Below are positions 26,265 through 35,412 of a stretch of DNA of 64,000 bases, piece by piece. The stretch is from Nocardia acidivorans NBRC 108247 (GTDB lineage: Bacteria > Actinomycetota > Actinomycetes > Mycobacteriales > Mycobacteriaceae). Each line of letters starts with the position of its first letter. Position 1 is the stretch's first letter. The translations under genes were made by a program, and so were the position numbers. The stretch covers positions 47,435 through 111,434 of the forward strand of contig NZ_BDAW01000028.1 of the NCBI RefSeq assembly GCF_001625085.1, in the 5' to 3' direction. The notes under the pieces are model-generated. The model saw only the letters and a list, made by a program, of their open reading frames with translations. It did no database searches and was not told the origin of the DNA.

Positions 26265-27404
26265 TCAGCGGCGTTTGAACAGGGACCTGCTCGCGAGATG
26301 CTGATCCACGGCGAGCAGGTACGCCACCTGTGATTGTTCGCGCAGCACCCGTCTGGCTTTGATGCGCCCGGCCACATACGGCGCGACGGTGAGGGTGAGG
26401 CCCGCCGCGGCCACCACCGGCTGCCCGGCCGTCGCGACCGGACCACCGATAATGGTGCCCGAGGCCAGATCCACCTTCAGGCCGAGCATTCCGGTGCTCG
26501 ATTCGACGCCGAAGGCGCGCATGGCGCGGCGCAACTCCTCGAGCTGGGGTTTGGTAGTCGAACGGTAGATCGAGTGCAGATGCGCGTGTGCGGCAATGGG
26601 ATTCTCGATGGCGGCGAGCGCGGCCAGCTCCTCCGAGAGCGAGCCGACGTGTTTTCGGAAGGCCGCCAGCTCACCGGTATAGCGTTCGCGGAAGTCGATC
26701 AGCTTGCGCACCGGGACATCGGCGATATTGGTGGGCCGGAGTACGGCCTCCACGGCGAGGTGGATGTAGGCGTGATCGAGATCGCCGATGGCGGGTCTCC
26801 TCGCCCCCTTCTCCAGCAGGAGTTCGTACAGCCTGTCGAGGGTGCCGACGGCGCTATGGGAATCGAGGTCGTCGGTGACCGGGGAGAGCAGCGCGCTCGC
26901 CGCCATCGCGTCGGCGAGCGCGGTCAGATAGATACGGGCGAAAAGGGGGTGCAGGCCGACATGGGTGACGCCGTCTTCTTCGGCGATGACCGCCAGCTCC
27001 ATGCGGGTGAGCGAGAACGACAGCGAGCGCGTCATCTTGGGTCCGATCCCGCCCGCGTACACCCACACCAGGCCCGGATATCTGGCGCGCAGACCGGTCG
27101 CCGCCGGAGCCGCGGGCGCCGACTCGATTGCGGCACGCACCGAGAACCGGCCGCGCAGCTCCCCGCCACCGAGCTCGGCGATCTGCGCGAACAGCTCGCC
27201 GACGGTGTCGAGATCCTGTTCGCTCGGCTCCAGATCGAAGAGGAAGCCCGTCTCCGCGCGCAGCTGTCGGACCAGGTCGGAGTCGCTGTCCATGGTCAGT
27301 CGAGGCCGGATCCGCCCCACCTGATCCCAGGTCAGCATGGCCAGCTTCAGCCATTCCTCGCTTCGGAAACGCATCCTGGGGTAGTACAGCGCAATCGTCG
27401 GCAC
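26265..27404 (-). CDS. DUF6236-like protein of unknown function
   Basis: A 379-residue soluble protein. The beginning IALYYPRMRFRSEEWLKLAM resembles the DUF6236 family, actinobacterial proteins of unknown function that start with an ALYYP...F....WLK pattern. The middle (about 100-300) is predicted mostly helical. The C-terminus has a hydrophobic Ala/Gly-rich stretch (VVAAAGLTLTVAPYVAGR) that could be a weak membrane contact, then a basic tail. It stands alone, 164 bp from the divergent AlkZ-like gene. The family assignment comes from memory of the N-terminal motif and is moderate. Confidence 0.6.
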   Translation of the reverse strand: MPTIALYYPRMRFRSEEWLKLAMLTWDQVGRIRPRLTMDSDSDLVRQLRAETGFLFDLEPSEQDLDTVGELFAQIAELGGGELRGRFSVRAAIESAPAAPAATGLRARYPGLVWVYAGGIGPKMTRSLSFSLTRMELAVIAEEDGVTHVGLHPLFARIYLTALADAMAASALLSPVTDDLDSHSAVGTLDRLYELLLEKGARRPAIGDLDHAYIHLAVEAVLRPTNIADVPVRKLIDFRERYTGELAAFRKHVGSLSEELAALAAIENPIAAHAHLHSIYRSTTKPQLEELRRAMRAFGVESSTGMLGLKVDLASGTIIGGPVATAGQPVVAAAGLTLTVAPYVAGRIKARRVLREQSQVAYLLAVDQHLASRSLFKRR

Positions 27405-27568
27405 CGCCCCAGCATGACAGCTCGCCTACCGCCGGGGTTCACGATTCTTTACGACTCACGTTGTGCGCCAGTGCATTCGAATTCGCAGATGCACAGTCGC
27501 CATGCGGGCCGCAACCTCCATGCACAACTAGGACCTGTTCCGTCCTAATCGGCTCGGACAATGGGTTC

Positions 27569-28663
27569 ATGACGGAGATCTCCCTGCGCCAGCTGAACCG
27601 AACCCTGCTCGCGCGCCAAATGCTCGCCGAGCGCGTCGATATGCCCGCGGCAGACCTCATCCGCCAGCTGATCGCGGTTCAGGGTCAGGAGGCCAATTGG
27701 CCCTTCATCGGCCTCTGGAGCCGCCTCGCCGACTTCGCACCGGCGGACCTGGATTCGCTGCTGCGCGATCGAACCGTGGTGCGCGGCACCATGATTCGCC
27801 GCACCGTGCACCTGGCGCACGCGCAGGACTACCGCTGGCTGTATCCGACGGTCCGCCCGATGGTCGAACAGACCCTGCGGCTCGCCTACTACCGCGAAGC
27901 CTTCGAGAATCTCGACCACGCCGAATTCCGCACTGCCGGGCGGAAACTCCTCACCGGCCGCACCCTCACCCGCACCGAGATCGGCCGCACCCTGGCCGCG
28001 GATTTCCCCACCCCGCATCCCGATCGCCTCTCCGCCATCCTCGGCCTGCTCACCCCCGTGGTGCACCACGCCGAGGCGGGCACCTGGGGTGCTTGGCGCA
28101 ACCGGCGCGTCTCGATCTCCCTGGCAGAGGAGTGGATCGGCGCACCCCTGGCGGATCGCCCCGACCCCGAACAGATGATCCTGCGCTACCTGGCCGCCTT
28201 CGGCCCCGCCACCGTCGCGGACGTCCAATCCTGGTCCGGAGTCACCAAATTGGCCGAGGTGATCACCCGCCTGCGCCCCCGCCTGCGCGTGCTCGTCGAC
28301 GACACCGGTCGCGAACTCTTCGACCTCCCCGACGCACCGATAGCCGACCCGGACCTACCCGCCCCGATCCGCTTCCTCCCCGCCTTCGACAATGCCCTCC
28401 TGGCCCACAAGGACCGCCGCCGAGTCATCCGGGACGAGGATCGCGCCCGCATCACCAAGATCGCCTCCGGCGGCGTCCCCATGTACCTGGTCGACGGATT
28501 CGTCCACGGCCGTTGGGATCTGGACGGCCCCGACCTCCGCATCACCCCCTGGCATCCGCTCGCCGACACCGACGAAGCCCCCCTGCGAGCCGAAGCCGAA
28601 CAACTACGCCGGACAATCGCCCCCGACCAGAACGGCACCGTACTGATCGCCAAGGCGCACTAG
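27569..28663 (+). CDS. winged-helix DNA-binding protein, AlkZ-like (DUF1006) family
   Basis: A 364-residue protein of the HTH_42/DUF1006 family, which includes AlkZ, a DNA glycosylase that unhooks DNA crosslinks made by genotoxic antibiotics. The typical early motif LIRQLIAVQGQEANWPFIGLW contains the Gln-x-Gln pair in the place where AlkZ has its catalytic glutamines. RGTMIRRTVHLAHAQDYRWL follows, then winged-helix repeats (RYLAAFGPATVADVQSWSG) and the end segment VDGFVHGRWDL. The start ATG 27569 opens with TEISLRQLNRTLLARQML. It may protect against a DNA-damaging metabolite. Many family members are uncharacterised, so glycosylase activity is inference. Confidence 0.8.
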   Translation: MTEISLRQLNRTLLARQMLAERVDMPAADLIRQLIAVQGQEANWPFIGLWSRLADFAPADLDSLLRDRTVVRGTMIRRTVHLAHAQDYRWLYPTVRPMVEQTLRLAYYREAFENLDHAEFRTAGRKLLTGRTLTRTEIGRTLAADFPTPHPDRLSAILGLLTPVVHHAEAGTWGAWRNRRVSISLAEEWIGAPLADRPDPEQMILRYLAAFGPATVADVQSWSGVTKLAEVITRLRPRLRVLVDDTGRELFDLPDAPIADPDLPAPIRFLPAFDNALLAHKDRRRVIRDEDRARITKIASGGVPMYLVDGFVHGRWDLDGPDLRITPWHPLADTDEAPLRAEAEQLRRTIAPDQNGTVLIAKAH

Positions 28664-28787
28664 CCACCCCCAGACCGCCACCCACCGCGCCTGATCCGCC
28701 ACGTGCATGTAACCACGCAGGGGCCTACTCGACATTTGCCTGCGCCATTCCATGCGCATCACTGAACTGGGTGGGGGCTCTTGGGCT

Positions 28788-29561
28788 TCAGGCGACCAGG
28801 GCTGACCGGAGCGCCTCGAGTTCGTGTTGTGTGAGGCCGTTGGCGAGTAGCCAGTTGGCTGCGCCGCCGTGGTCGGCGTGGAGGTTTTTCAGGAAGCCGA
28901 GCATTACCTCGGTGGTGATGGCCAGGATGCCGGTGTTCGCCTGCGGGAGGCCCGCGTAGGACGGGAGGGCGTCGAGGCGGTCGCGGACCCGTGGCATACG
29001 CTCGTTGGTCAGGACGTAGTCTTCGGCGATCGCCTCCGGGGGGACGCCTACCGCGTCCAGGAGGATGGCGGCCAGGACGCCGGTGCGGTCTTTGCCCGCG
29101 GCGCAGTGGAACAGGACCGAGCGGCGGTCGGGGTCGATGATCAGGCGGACGGCTTCGACGATGTGATCACCGCTGCCCGCGAGCAGCAGACCGTAGAGCT
29201 CGGTCAGGTCCACGCGGGTCTTGTCTGGGACGAGATCCCTTGCGGCGAGCGAGGACCGGGGGGACTTGCGGATCGGCAGGTTGGCGATGTCGACGGCCGC
29301 GTCCGCGAACAGGCCGTAGCCTTCGCGCTCCACCTCATCGGGCAGGCGCAGGTCGATGACCGTGCGCAGGCCCAATGGCTCCAGGAGCCGGGTGAGGTCG
29401 TCGCAGGTGGCCTGTTGCAAGGTGCTCGATCGGAAGACCACGCCGAAACGTGTGGTGCCGCCGCCGGTTACGGGCAGCCCGCCCAGGTCGCGGACATTGT
29501 CGATCTCGGCGAAGTCGATCCAGCGGGTGTCGGCCGGGTCGGCCGCGGGCTCAGTGGGCAC
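28788..29561 (-). CDS. tyrosine-type protein phosphatase
   Basis: A 257-residue cytoplasmic phosphatase of the same Y_phosphatase3 family as the secreted protein at 19.1-20.1 kb. The N-terminal signature is NVRDLGG, followed by FRSSTLQQA, the strand TVIDLRLPDEVE and the P-loop HCAAGKDRTG. The C-terminus NERMPRVRDRLDAL and ANWLLANGL is typical of the family's lid. There is no signal peptide. Its start overlaps the end of the PPDK-like gene by 11 bp, so they form one transcription unit. It may remove phosphate from a product or partner of that protein; this is inferred from overlap only. Confidence 0.88.
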   Translation of the reverse strand: MPTEPAADPADTRWIDFAEIDNVRDLGGLPVTGGGTTRFGVVFRSSTLQQATCDDLTRLLEPLGLRTVIDLRLPDEVEREGYGLFADAAVDIANLPIRKSPRSSLAARDLVPDKTRVDLTELYGLLLAGSGDHIVEAVRLIIDPDRRSVLFHCAAGKDRTGVLAAILLDAVGVPPEAIAEDYVLTNERMPRVRDRLDALPSYAGLPQANTGILAITTEVMLGFLKNLHADHGGAANWLLANGLTQHELEALRSALVA

Positions 29562-31713
29562 GACCGGCCGCTGCCTCTTCGGCGCGGGTGAGACCGCACA
29601 GGCCGATCAGGTCTTCGTGCAGTTCGAACCAGACGGTGTGGTAGCTGTCCATGATGGGGCGGGCCACATAGGTGTGGTCACCCTCGGCGATGCGCTCGAT
29701 GGCGCGGTCGAGGCGGGCGGTGTAGCCGGTCAGGCGCGGGGCCAGGTCGCCGAGGCGCTGCACCAGGGGACGCAGGGCGCGGTGGGTGTCGGCCAGGCGG
29801 GCGAGAACGGCCGCGTCGTAATCGGAATCGGCGTGGTCGTTGACCGTGGCCGGATCCTTCATCTGCCAATCGGTGATGATCACCTTGAGATCGGCGTTGT
29901 AGACACAGAATTCGTCATAGGCGGCGGTCAGCGCGGCGGCATCGACGGTGGCGCGTTCCTCGGTGAGCAGTTGCTCCAAGCGGGGGCGGCCCTCGGGGGT
30001 GAGGCGGAAACCCGCGGGGGTGCCGGCGCACAGGCCCGCATCCACGAGACCCGCGCAGCACGACGCGATCTCGGCCGCGTCGGCGAAGAGGCTGAGCGCC
30101 AGATTGTCGGCGTTCACGCGGCCCTTGATGCCGACCAGGCGCAGCAGCGCGAGTTCGGTGACGGGGGTGTGCCCGGAAACCTCTTCCTGCTCGGTGCTTT
30201 CCGGGGTGGCGGTGCGTGCTTCGAGGCGGTCGGCCAGCTGTGCGCCGTCGACGCCCGCCCACTGGGCCAGCTGGGCGACATCGTCGAGAATGATCCGCTC
30301 GACCGGTTTGGCGACGATCTCACCGTCCAGGATCAGGCCCGCGCCGCCGTCGACGGTGACCGTGCGGCCGACCAGCGCGTCCACCACGCCGGGACCACAG
30401 CCGACCACGCAGGGGCGACCGAGTTCGCGGCTCACCAGCGCGGCATGTGAAGTGGTGCCGCCCAATTCGGTGACGATGGCGCGGGCGGCGATCATGCCGT
30501 GCAGATCGTCCGGGCTGGTGGTGGGGCGCACCAGGATGACATCCTCACCCGCCTCCGAACGGGCTTCGGCCTCATCGGGATCGGTCACGACCACACCGGA
30601 AGCCAGTCCGGGACAGGCGGATTCGCCGCGGGCCAGCGGCTCGAGACCGGCGGCCTCGCCCGAGGCGGGGCGCAGCACCTCGCGCACCTGATCGGCGGTG
30701 ACGCGATCGAGGGCCTCATCGGCGGAGATCAACCCCTCGGCGACCATGGCGACCGCGGTGCGCACCGCGGCCCGCGCCGAGCGCTTGGCGGCGCGAGACT
30801 GCAACATCCACAGCGTCCCGGCTTCCACCGTGAACTCGATGTCCTGCATATCGCGACCGTCGCGCTCGAGCAGTTGGGTGGCGGCGATCAGACGCTCGTG
30901 CACCTGCGGCTGGGTGGCGGCGAGCTCATCGAGGGGACGCGGGGTGAGGCGGCCGGAGACCACATCCTCGCCCTGCCCGCCGATCAGCCATTCGCCGTAG
31001 ACGGGGCCGTCGCCGGTATTGGGATTGCGGCTGAAGAGCACGCCGGTGCCGGAGCGCTCGTCGAGATTGCCGAACACCATGGCCTGCACGGTGACCGCGG
31101 TGCCGAGGGTGTCCGGCACACCGCGATTGCGGCGATAGGTCTTGGCGCGCGCGGAATCCCAGGAACGGAAGACCGCTTCGATGGCGCCGCGCAGCTGATC
31201 CCACGGATCGGCGGGGACCGCGGCGTTCGCGTCACCGAGGACGGTCTCGCGGTACTGATGCACGAAGCGCTGACGAGTGTCGTTGGCGTACACCGGATTC
31301 GAGGTCTCCTCGGCGAGCGCCCGCTGGACCGCGTCGGTCATGCCGAGGTTCAGGACGGTATCCATCATGCCCGGCATGGAGATGGCCGCTCCCGAGCGCA
31401 CCGACACCAGCAGCGGCTTGTCGGCCGAACCGAAGCGCCGTCCGGTGCCGCGCTCGATCATGGCGACCCCGGCCCGCACCTGCGCCCAGATCTCGGCGGC
31501 GATCGCACCGCGCCGGGTGTAGTCCGCCCAGCCCGCGGTGGTGATGACGAACGCGGGCGGCACCGGCAGCCCGAGGGCCCGCATGTGATTGATGCTCCAC
31601 GCCTTGCCGCCGATCCGCTGCCGCGACAGCTCGCACGCACCGTCGAGTTCGACAACGGTCACGGCGTCGGCCGCCACATCGGGTCGCTGCGCAAGCTCCG
31701 CTCCGGCGGTCAT
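29551..31713 (-). CDS. pyruvate-phosphate-dikinase-like protein without the PEP/pyruvate barrel
   Basis: A 720-residue protein. Residues about 25-370 form the PPDK-type nucleotide-binding domain (GGKAWSINHMRALGLPVPPAF, SVRSGAAISMPGMMDT, FSRNPNTGDG). Residues about 380-500 form the swivelling phosphohistidine domain with ELGGTTSHAALVSRELGRPC at about 421. Ordinary PPDK (about 870-900 residues) then has a TIM barrel that binds pyruvate. Here it is replaced by about 200 residues: a winged-helix-like start (ALLRLVGIKGRVNADNLAL) and a helical end (YNADLKVIITDWQMKD). The phosphate acceptor is thus unknown. ATG 31713 has AAGGAG 6 nt upstream, which is better than ATG 31740. It overlaps the downstream phosphatase gene. 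Confidence 0.82.
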   Translation of the reverse strand: MTAGAELAQRPDVAADAVTVVELDGACELSRQRIGGKAWSINHMRALGLPVPPAFVITTAGWADYTRRGAIAAEIWAQVRAGVAMIERGTGRRFGSADKPLLVSVRSGAAISMPGMMDTVLNLGMTDAVQRALAEETSNPVYANDTRQRFVHQYRETVLGDANAAVPADPWDQLRGAIEAVFRSWDSARAKTYRRNRGVPDTLGTAVTVQAMVFGNLDERSGTGVLFSRNPNTGDGPVYGEWLIGGQGEDVVSGRLTPRPLDELAATQPQVHERLIAATQLLERDGRDMQDIEFTVEAGTLWMLQSRAAKRSARAAVRTAVAMVAEGLISADEALDRVTADQVREVLRPASGEAAGLEPLARGESACPGLASGVVVTDPDEAEARSEAGEDVILVRPTTSPDDLHGMIAARAIVTELGGTTSHAALVSRELGRPCVVGCGPGVVDALVGRTVTVDGGAGLILDGEIVAKPVERIILDDVAQLAQWAGVDGAQLADRLEARTATPESTEQEEVSGHTPVTELALLRLVGIKGRVNADNLALSLFADAAEIASCCAGLVDAGLCAGTPAGFRLTPEGRPRLEQLLTEERATVDAAALTAAYDEFCVYNADLKVIITDWQMKDPATVNDHADSDYDAAVLARLADTHRALRPLVQRLGDLAPRLTGYTARLDRAIERIAEGDHTYVARPIMDSYHTVWFELHEDLIGLCGLTRAEEAAAGRAH

Positions 31714-31986
31714 GTCACTCCTTCGATGTTCTGAATTCATCAGCACTCCAGCGCTCGCCACTCACCGCGGCCCGCCGGGCCATTGCCGCACACAGACACG
31801 GCGGTATGTCTCTGCCATCGAGCGTGCCGCGTGACACCCCTCACCCCCAACTGCCATCCCGATCAGCGGAACAGCCCGGCGGGCGGGGCCGCGGCCCACC
31901 CGGCGTGCGTATCCGGCACGCCCGGTCAGCGGGATGGCACGGCGGAAACGGGCAACCGGGACGGGGTCTTGCGGCAGGATGGGCGC

Positions 31987-33615
31987 ATGGATCGGCGGCA
32001 TGCGGCGGCCATCGGTGGCGGTTCCGCGAGCGCCCCGGTATCGACAATTCCGGCCCTGGTGGCGGACCGTGCGCGGCGGTATCCCGATGCGGTGGCCATT
32101 GCCGGGCCGATGGGGCGGTTGACCTTCGCCGAGTTGGCGCGGGAGGTGGGGGCGGTGACGCGGGCCGCCATCGCCTCGGGGATCGAGGCAGGGGATCGGG
32201 TGGGAATCTGGGCGCCGAACAGCAGTCGATGGATTGTGACGGCGCTGGGCATGTTGGGCGCGGGGGCGACACTGGTGCCGATCAGCACGCGGTTGCGCGG
32301 AGCGGAGGCGGCCGAGGTGCTCACCCGCAGCGGGGCCAAAGCGGTCTGCACGGTGCAGGAATTCCTGGGCAATGACTATCCGACCATGCTGGCCGAGTCC
32401 GGATATCCGCTTTCGGCGCTGGAACACCTTATCCTGCTGGATGATTCGCGCGGCGAGGATGCCAGGACATGGGATATCAGCTCCTGGGCCGGATTTCTCG
32501 CACCGGGCACGGTGGTCGCACCGGAGGCGGTGGCCGAGCGTGCCGCCGAGGTCGATCCGGAATCCATCTCCGATATCCTCTTCACCTCCGGCACCACGGG
32601 CGCACCGAAGGGCGTACTCGCCACGCACCGGCAGACTTTGGAGGTCTTCGCCCGCTGGGCCGATGCGGTGGCACTGCGCCCGCGCGACCGGTACCTATTG
32701 GTGAATCCGTTCTCGCACACCTTCGGATACAAGGCGGGCATCATCGCCTGTCTGCTGCGCACCGCCACCATGATCCCGGTCGAGCGCTTCGACGCCGATG
32801 CGGCATTACGCCTCATCGAGAGTGAGCGCATCACCGTATTGGCCGGTCCCCCAACACTCTTCACCGACCTTTTGGCGGCCGATCACCGCGACTACCTGCT
32901 GGGTTCACTGCGCCTGGCGGGGATCGGCGGCGCACCCATCCCCACCGCATTGGTGGAGCGGATTCGCACCGATCTGGGTGTGCCCTACGTCTTCACCGCC
33001 TACGGCCTCACCGAATCAATAGGCGTGGTCACGGTCTGCCCACCCGACGCCCCGGCCGAACTGCTCGCGGGCACCGTCGGGAAGGCTTTGCCCGGCACCG
33101 AGATTCGCATTGTCGACCGGGTTGGAGCGAATACGGTCCCGGGCGAGCCCGGTGAGATCATCCTCAGGGGGCCGAATGTCATGCGCGGCTACCTCGACGA
33201 TCCGGAGGCCACCGCCGCCGTCATAGACCCCGCGGGGTATCTGCGCACCGGCGATGTCGGCACCCTCGACCAGGACGGCTATCTGCGCATCACCGACCGC
33301 CTCGAGGACATGTTCATCGTCGGCGGGTTCAACGCCTACCCCGCCGAGATCGAGCGGGTTCTCCTGCAACACCCCGATATTCGCGACGTAGCGGTGATCG
33401 GGGTCCCCGATGATCGGCTGGGCGAGGTGGGCCGCGCGGTGGTCGTGCCGCGAAGCCCCGCGGCCGCCGATGCCGCCGCGATCATCGAATGGTCGAAGGG
33501 GCGGCTCGCCGGTTACAAGGTGCCGCGCGAGGTGGTGTTCCTCGAGCGGCTGCCGCGTAATGCGGGTGGGAAGGTGATCAAGGGGCGGCTGTACGGTCCG
33601 GGCCGCCCGGCCTGA
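31987..33615 (+). CDS. acyl-CoA synthetase, FadD3-like
   Basis: A 542-residue AMP-forming ligase that activates a carboxylic acid to its CoA thioester. The ATP-binding motif FTSGTTGAPKG is at about 200. The middle LLVNPFSHTFGYKAGIIACL is very like FadD3, which activates HIP, the two-ring remnant of steroids. YGLTESIGVVT is the adenylate motif, YLRTGDVGTLDQDGYLRITDR is the hinge region, and the catalytic lysine is in RNAGGKVIKGRL near the end. ATG 31987 is used, as the preceding codons are not family-like. It sits at the edge of the steroid island, which fits a steroid-acid substrate; other acids are possible. Confidence 0.8.
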   Translation: MDRRHAAAIGGGSASAPVSTIPALVADRARRYPDAVAIAGPMGRLTFAELAREVGAVTRAAIASGIEAGDRVGIWAPNSSRWIVTALGMLGAGATLVPISTRLRGAEAAEVLTRSGAKAVCTVQEFLGNDYPTMLAESGYPLSALEHLILLDDSRGEDARTWDISSWAGFLAPGTVVAPEAVAERAAEVDPESISDILFTSGTTGAPKGVLATHRQTLEVFARWADAVALRPRDRYLLVNPFSHTFGYKAGIIACLLRTATMIPVERFDADAALRLIESERITVLAGPPTLFTDLLAADHRDYLLGSLRLAGIGGAPIPTALVERIRTDLGVPYVFTAYGLTESIGVVTVCPPDAPAELLAGTVGKALPGTEIRIVDRVGANTVPGEPGEIILRGPNVMRGYLDDPEATAAVIDPAGYLRTGDVGTLDQDGYLRITDRLEDMFIVGGFNAYPAEIERVLLQHPDIRDVAVIGVPDDRLGEVGRAVVVPRSPAAADAAAIIEWSKGRLAGYKVPREVVFLERLPRNAGGKVIKGRLYGPGRPA

Positions 33616-33850
33616 TCACACCCCGAGCACCGCCCCTGCGCCCACCGAGACAGATGGGCGATACTCGGCTCGACGATGGATCCGGGAATCTCGGTATCGA
33701 ACCACCGATCCACATTCTCCCGGCGATGCGGGTGCAGCGGGGGCGAAATACCAGTTCACAGCGCATTTTTCGAGCCACGGGCGATGGCCCCGCACCCGAT
33801 GAGCGCGGGGCCGTCGAACCTCCGGCCGCCGTACGCGGTCAGCGGTGAAG

Positions 33851-34666
33851 TCAGATTTCCTTGCGCATCTGCGCGGTCAGCGGCTTCATATAGGCCGAGC
33901 CGAGCAGGCGGCGCATCCAGTTCATCGCCTTGGCGTCGGTGCCGATCAGAATGAGCGGCTTGTTCTTCTTCATGCCGTTGGCGATGATCTGCGCGCACTG
34001 CTCCGGCGTGGTCTTGGCCAGGCCGTCGAAGTTCTGCGCCAGCGCGTCCCGGTCGCGATTGGCCGAAGCCCTTGCCTTCCAGGCGATTTCGGTCTTGATC
34101 ATGCCCGGATGCACCGAGGAGACGCCGACATTGTGGCCCGCGATGATCATCTCCTGGCGCAGCGCGTCGGTGAAGGCGTGCATGGCGTACTTCGAGGAGC
34201 TGTAACCGCTCTGGCTCGGGCAGGCCACCAGCCCGAACATGGAGGACACATTGGCGATATGCCCGTCACCGGAGGCGATGACATGCGGCAGGAAAGCCTT
34301 GGTGCCGTTGGCGGTGCCCCAGAAGTTGATATTGAAGATCCATTCGAAGTCTTCCCAGCTGACGTCTTCGACATTGGCGGTCAACGAGACTCCGGCATTG
34401 TTGACCACGATATTGACCTTGCCGAAGTCGGCGACGACATCATCGGCGTGCGCGTAGACGGCGGCGCGATCGGTCACATCCAGCCTGTAGGCGCGGGCCT
34501 TGGCCCCGAACTTCTCGCACAGCGCCGCGGTCTCGGCCACGCTCTCCAGATTGCGGCCCGACAGTGCCAACTGCGCGCCACCCCGCGCCAGTTCCAGCGC
34601 CAGCGCGCGGCCGATACCCGCACCGGCGCCGGTGATTACGGCGACTTTGCCGTGGAAGTCCTTCAT
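33851..34666 (-). CDS. short-chain dehydrogenase/reductase
   Basis: A 271-residue classical SDR, last gene of a four-gene steroid-type operon. The cofactor motif is TGAGAGIGRALALELA; RLDVTD and NNAGVS follow. The catalytic residues are Asn in NINFWGT, Ser in NVSSMFGL and Tyr-Lys in YSSSKYAMHAF. The C-terminus is longer than in typical FabG-like SDRs, ending in a basic segment MNWMRRLLGSAYMKPL. It is probably a ketone/hydroxyl oxidoreductase on a steroid or fatty-acid substrate. AAGGAAC precedes ATG 34666, and the gap to the upstream SDR is 12 bp. Confidence 0.85.
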   Translation of the reverse strand: MKDFHGKVAVITGAGAGIGRALALELARGGAQLALSGRNLESVAETAALCEKFGAKARAYRLDVTDRAAVYAHADDVVADFGKVNIVVNNAGVSLTANVEDVSWEDFEWIFNINFWGTANGTKAFLPHVIASGDGHIANVSSMFGLVACPSQSGYSSSKYAMHAFTDALRQEMIIAGHNVGVSSVHPGMIKTEIAWKARASANRDRDALAQNFDGLAKTTPEQCAQIIANGMKKNKPLILIGTDAKAMNWMRRLLGSAYMKPLTAQMRKEI

Positions 34667-34678
34667 AGCTGTTCCTTT

Positions 34679-35410
34679 TTACTGAGTGGTGAAGCCGCCG
34701 TCGGCGATGAATTCCGACCCGGTGCTGTAGGAGGACTCGTCCGAGATGAGGAACAGCACCAGATTGGCGAGTTCCTCGGGTGTTCCGGGCCGCGCGATGG
34801 GCTGGGTGGACGCAATCGATTGCGAGCGTTCGGATGTCGCGACCATCTCGGTAGCGACAATGCCGGGGTGCACGGAGTTGACGCGAATATTGTCGACCGC
34901 GAACTCCTGCGCGGCGGTCTTGGACATACCGCGCACCGCCCACTTGGAGGCGACGTAGCCGAGGATGTTCGAGTAGCCGATCAGCCCACCGGTCGAGGAG
35001 ATGTTCACGATCGATCCGACACCGGCCCGGCGCATGGAGGCCACGACCGCCTTCATCCCCAGGAACACACCGACCTGATTGACGTCGATTACCTTGCGGT
35101 AATCGGCCTCGGAGAGCTCCTCGATCGGATCGACGTGCACGATGCCCGCATTGTTGACCAGGCCCGATACCGGTCCGAAACGCTCCTCGGCGACGGCTAC
35201 CACCTCGGTCCAAGCGCCCTCGTCGGTCACGTCCAGGGGTAGGAACAGCGCGTTCTCCCCCAGCTCGGCGGCCAGTGCCGCACCCTCCTCGAGCAGGACA
35301 TCGGCGATGACCACCCGGGCGCCCTCGGTGGCGAGCCTGCGCGCGAAGGCCGCGCCCATACCGCGCGCACCGCCGGTGACGATCACATGTTTGGAGTCGA
35401 CTCGTCCCAT
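34679..35410 (-). CDS. short-chain dehydrogenase/reductase
   Basis: A 243-residue classical SDR, third gene of the kstD operon. It has TGGARGMGAAFARRLATEG for the cofactor, PLDVTD, NNAGIVHV, catalytic Ser in NISSTGGLIG and Tyr-Lys in YVASKWAVRG, and ends with the usual GGFTTQ. It resembles 3-alpha/20-beta-hydroxysteroid-dehydrogenase-like SDRs. ATG 35410 lies 2 nt after the KstD stop codon. An upstream GTG at 35416 would overlap that stop as GTGA, so the two genes are translationally coupled in either case. The substrate is likely a steroid, by context. Confidence 0.85.
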   Translation of the reverse strand: MGRVDSKHVIVTGGARGMGAAFARRLATEGARVVIADVLLEEGAALAAELGENALFLPLDVTDEGAWTEVVAVAEERFGPVSGLVNNAGIVHVDPIEELSEADYRKVIDVNQVGVFLGMKAVVASMRRAGVGSIVNISSTGGLIGYSNILGYVASKWAVRGMSKTAAQEFAVDNIRVNSVHPGIVATEMVATSERSQSIASTQPIARPGTPEELANLVLFLISDESSYSTGSEFIADGGFTTQ

Positions 35411-35412
35411 GA

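Noticed and set aside
30499..31734. A 411-codon plus-strand frame
   Set aside because: Antisense to the PPDK-like gene; Gly/His/Arg-rich, no ribosome-binding site or family motifs.
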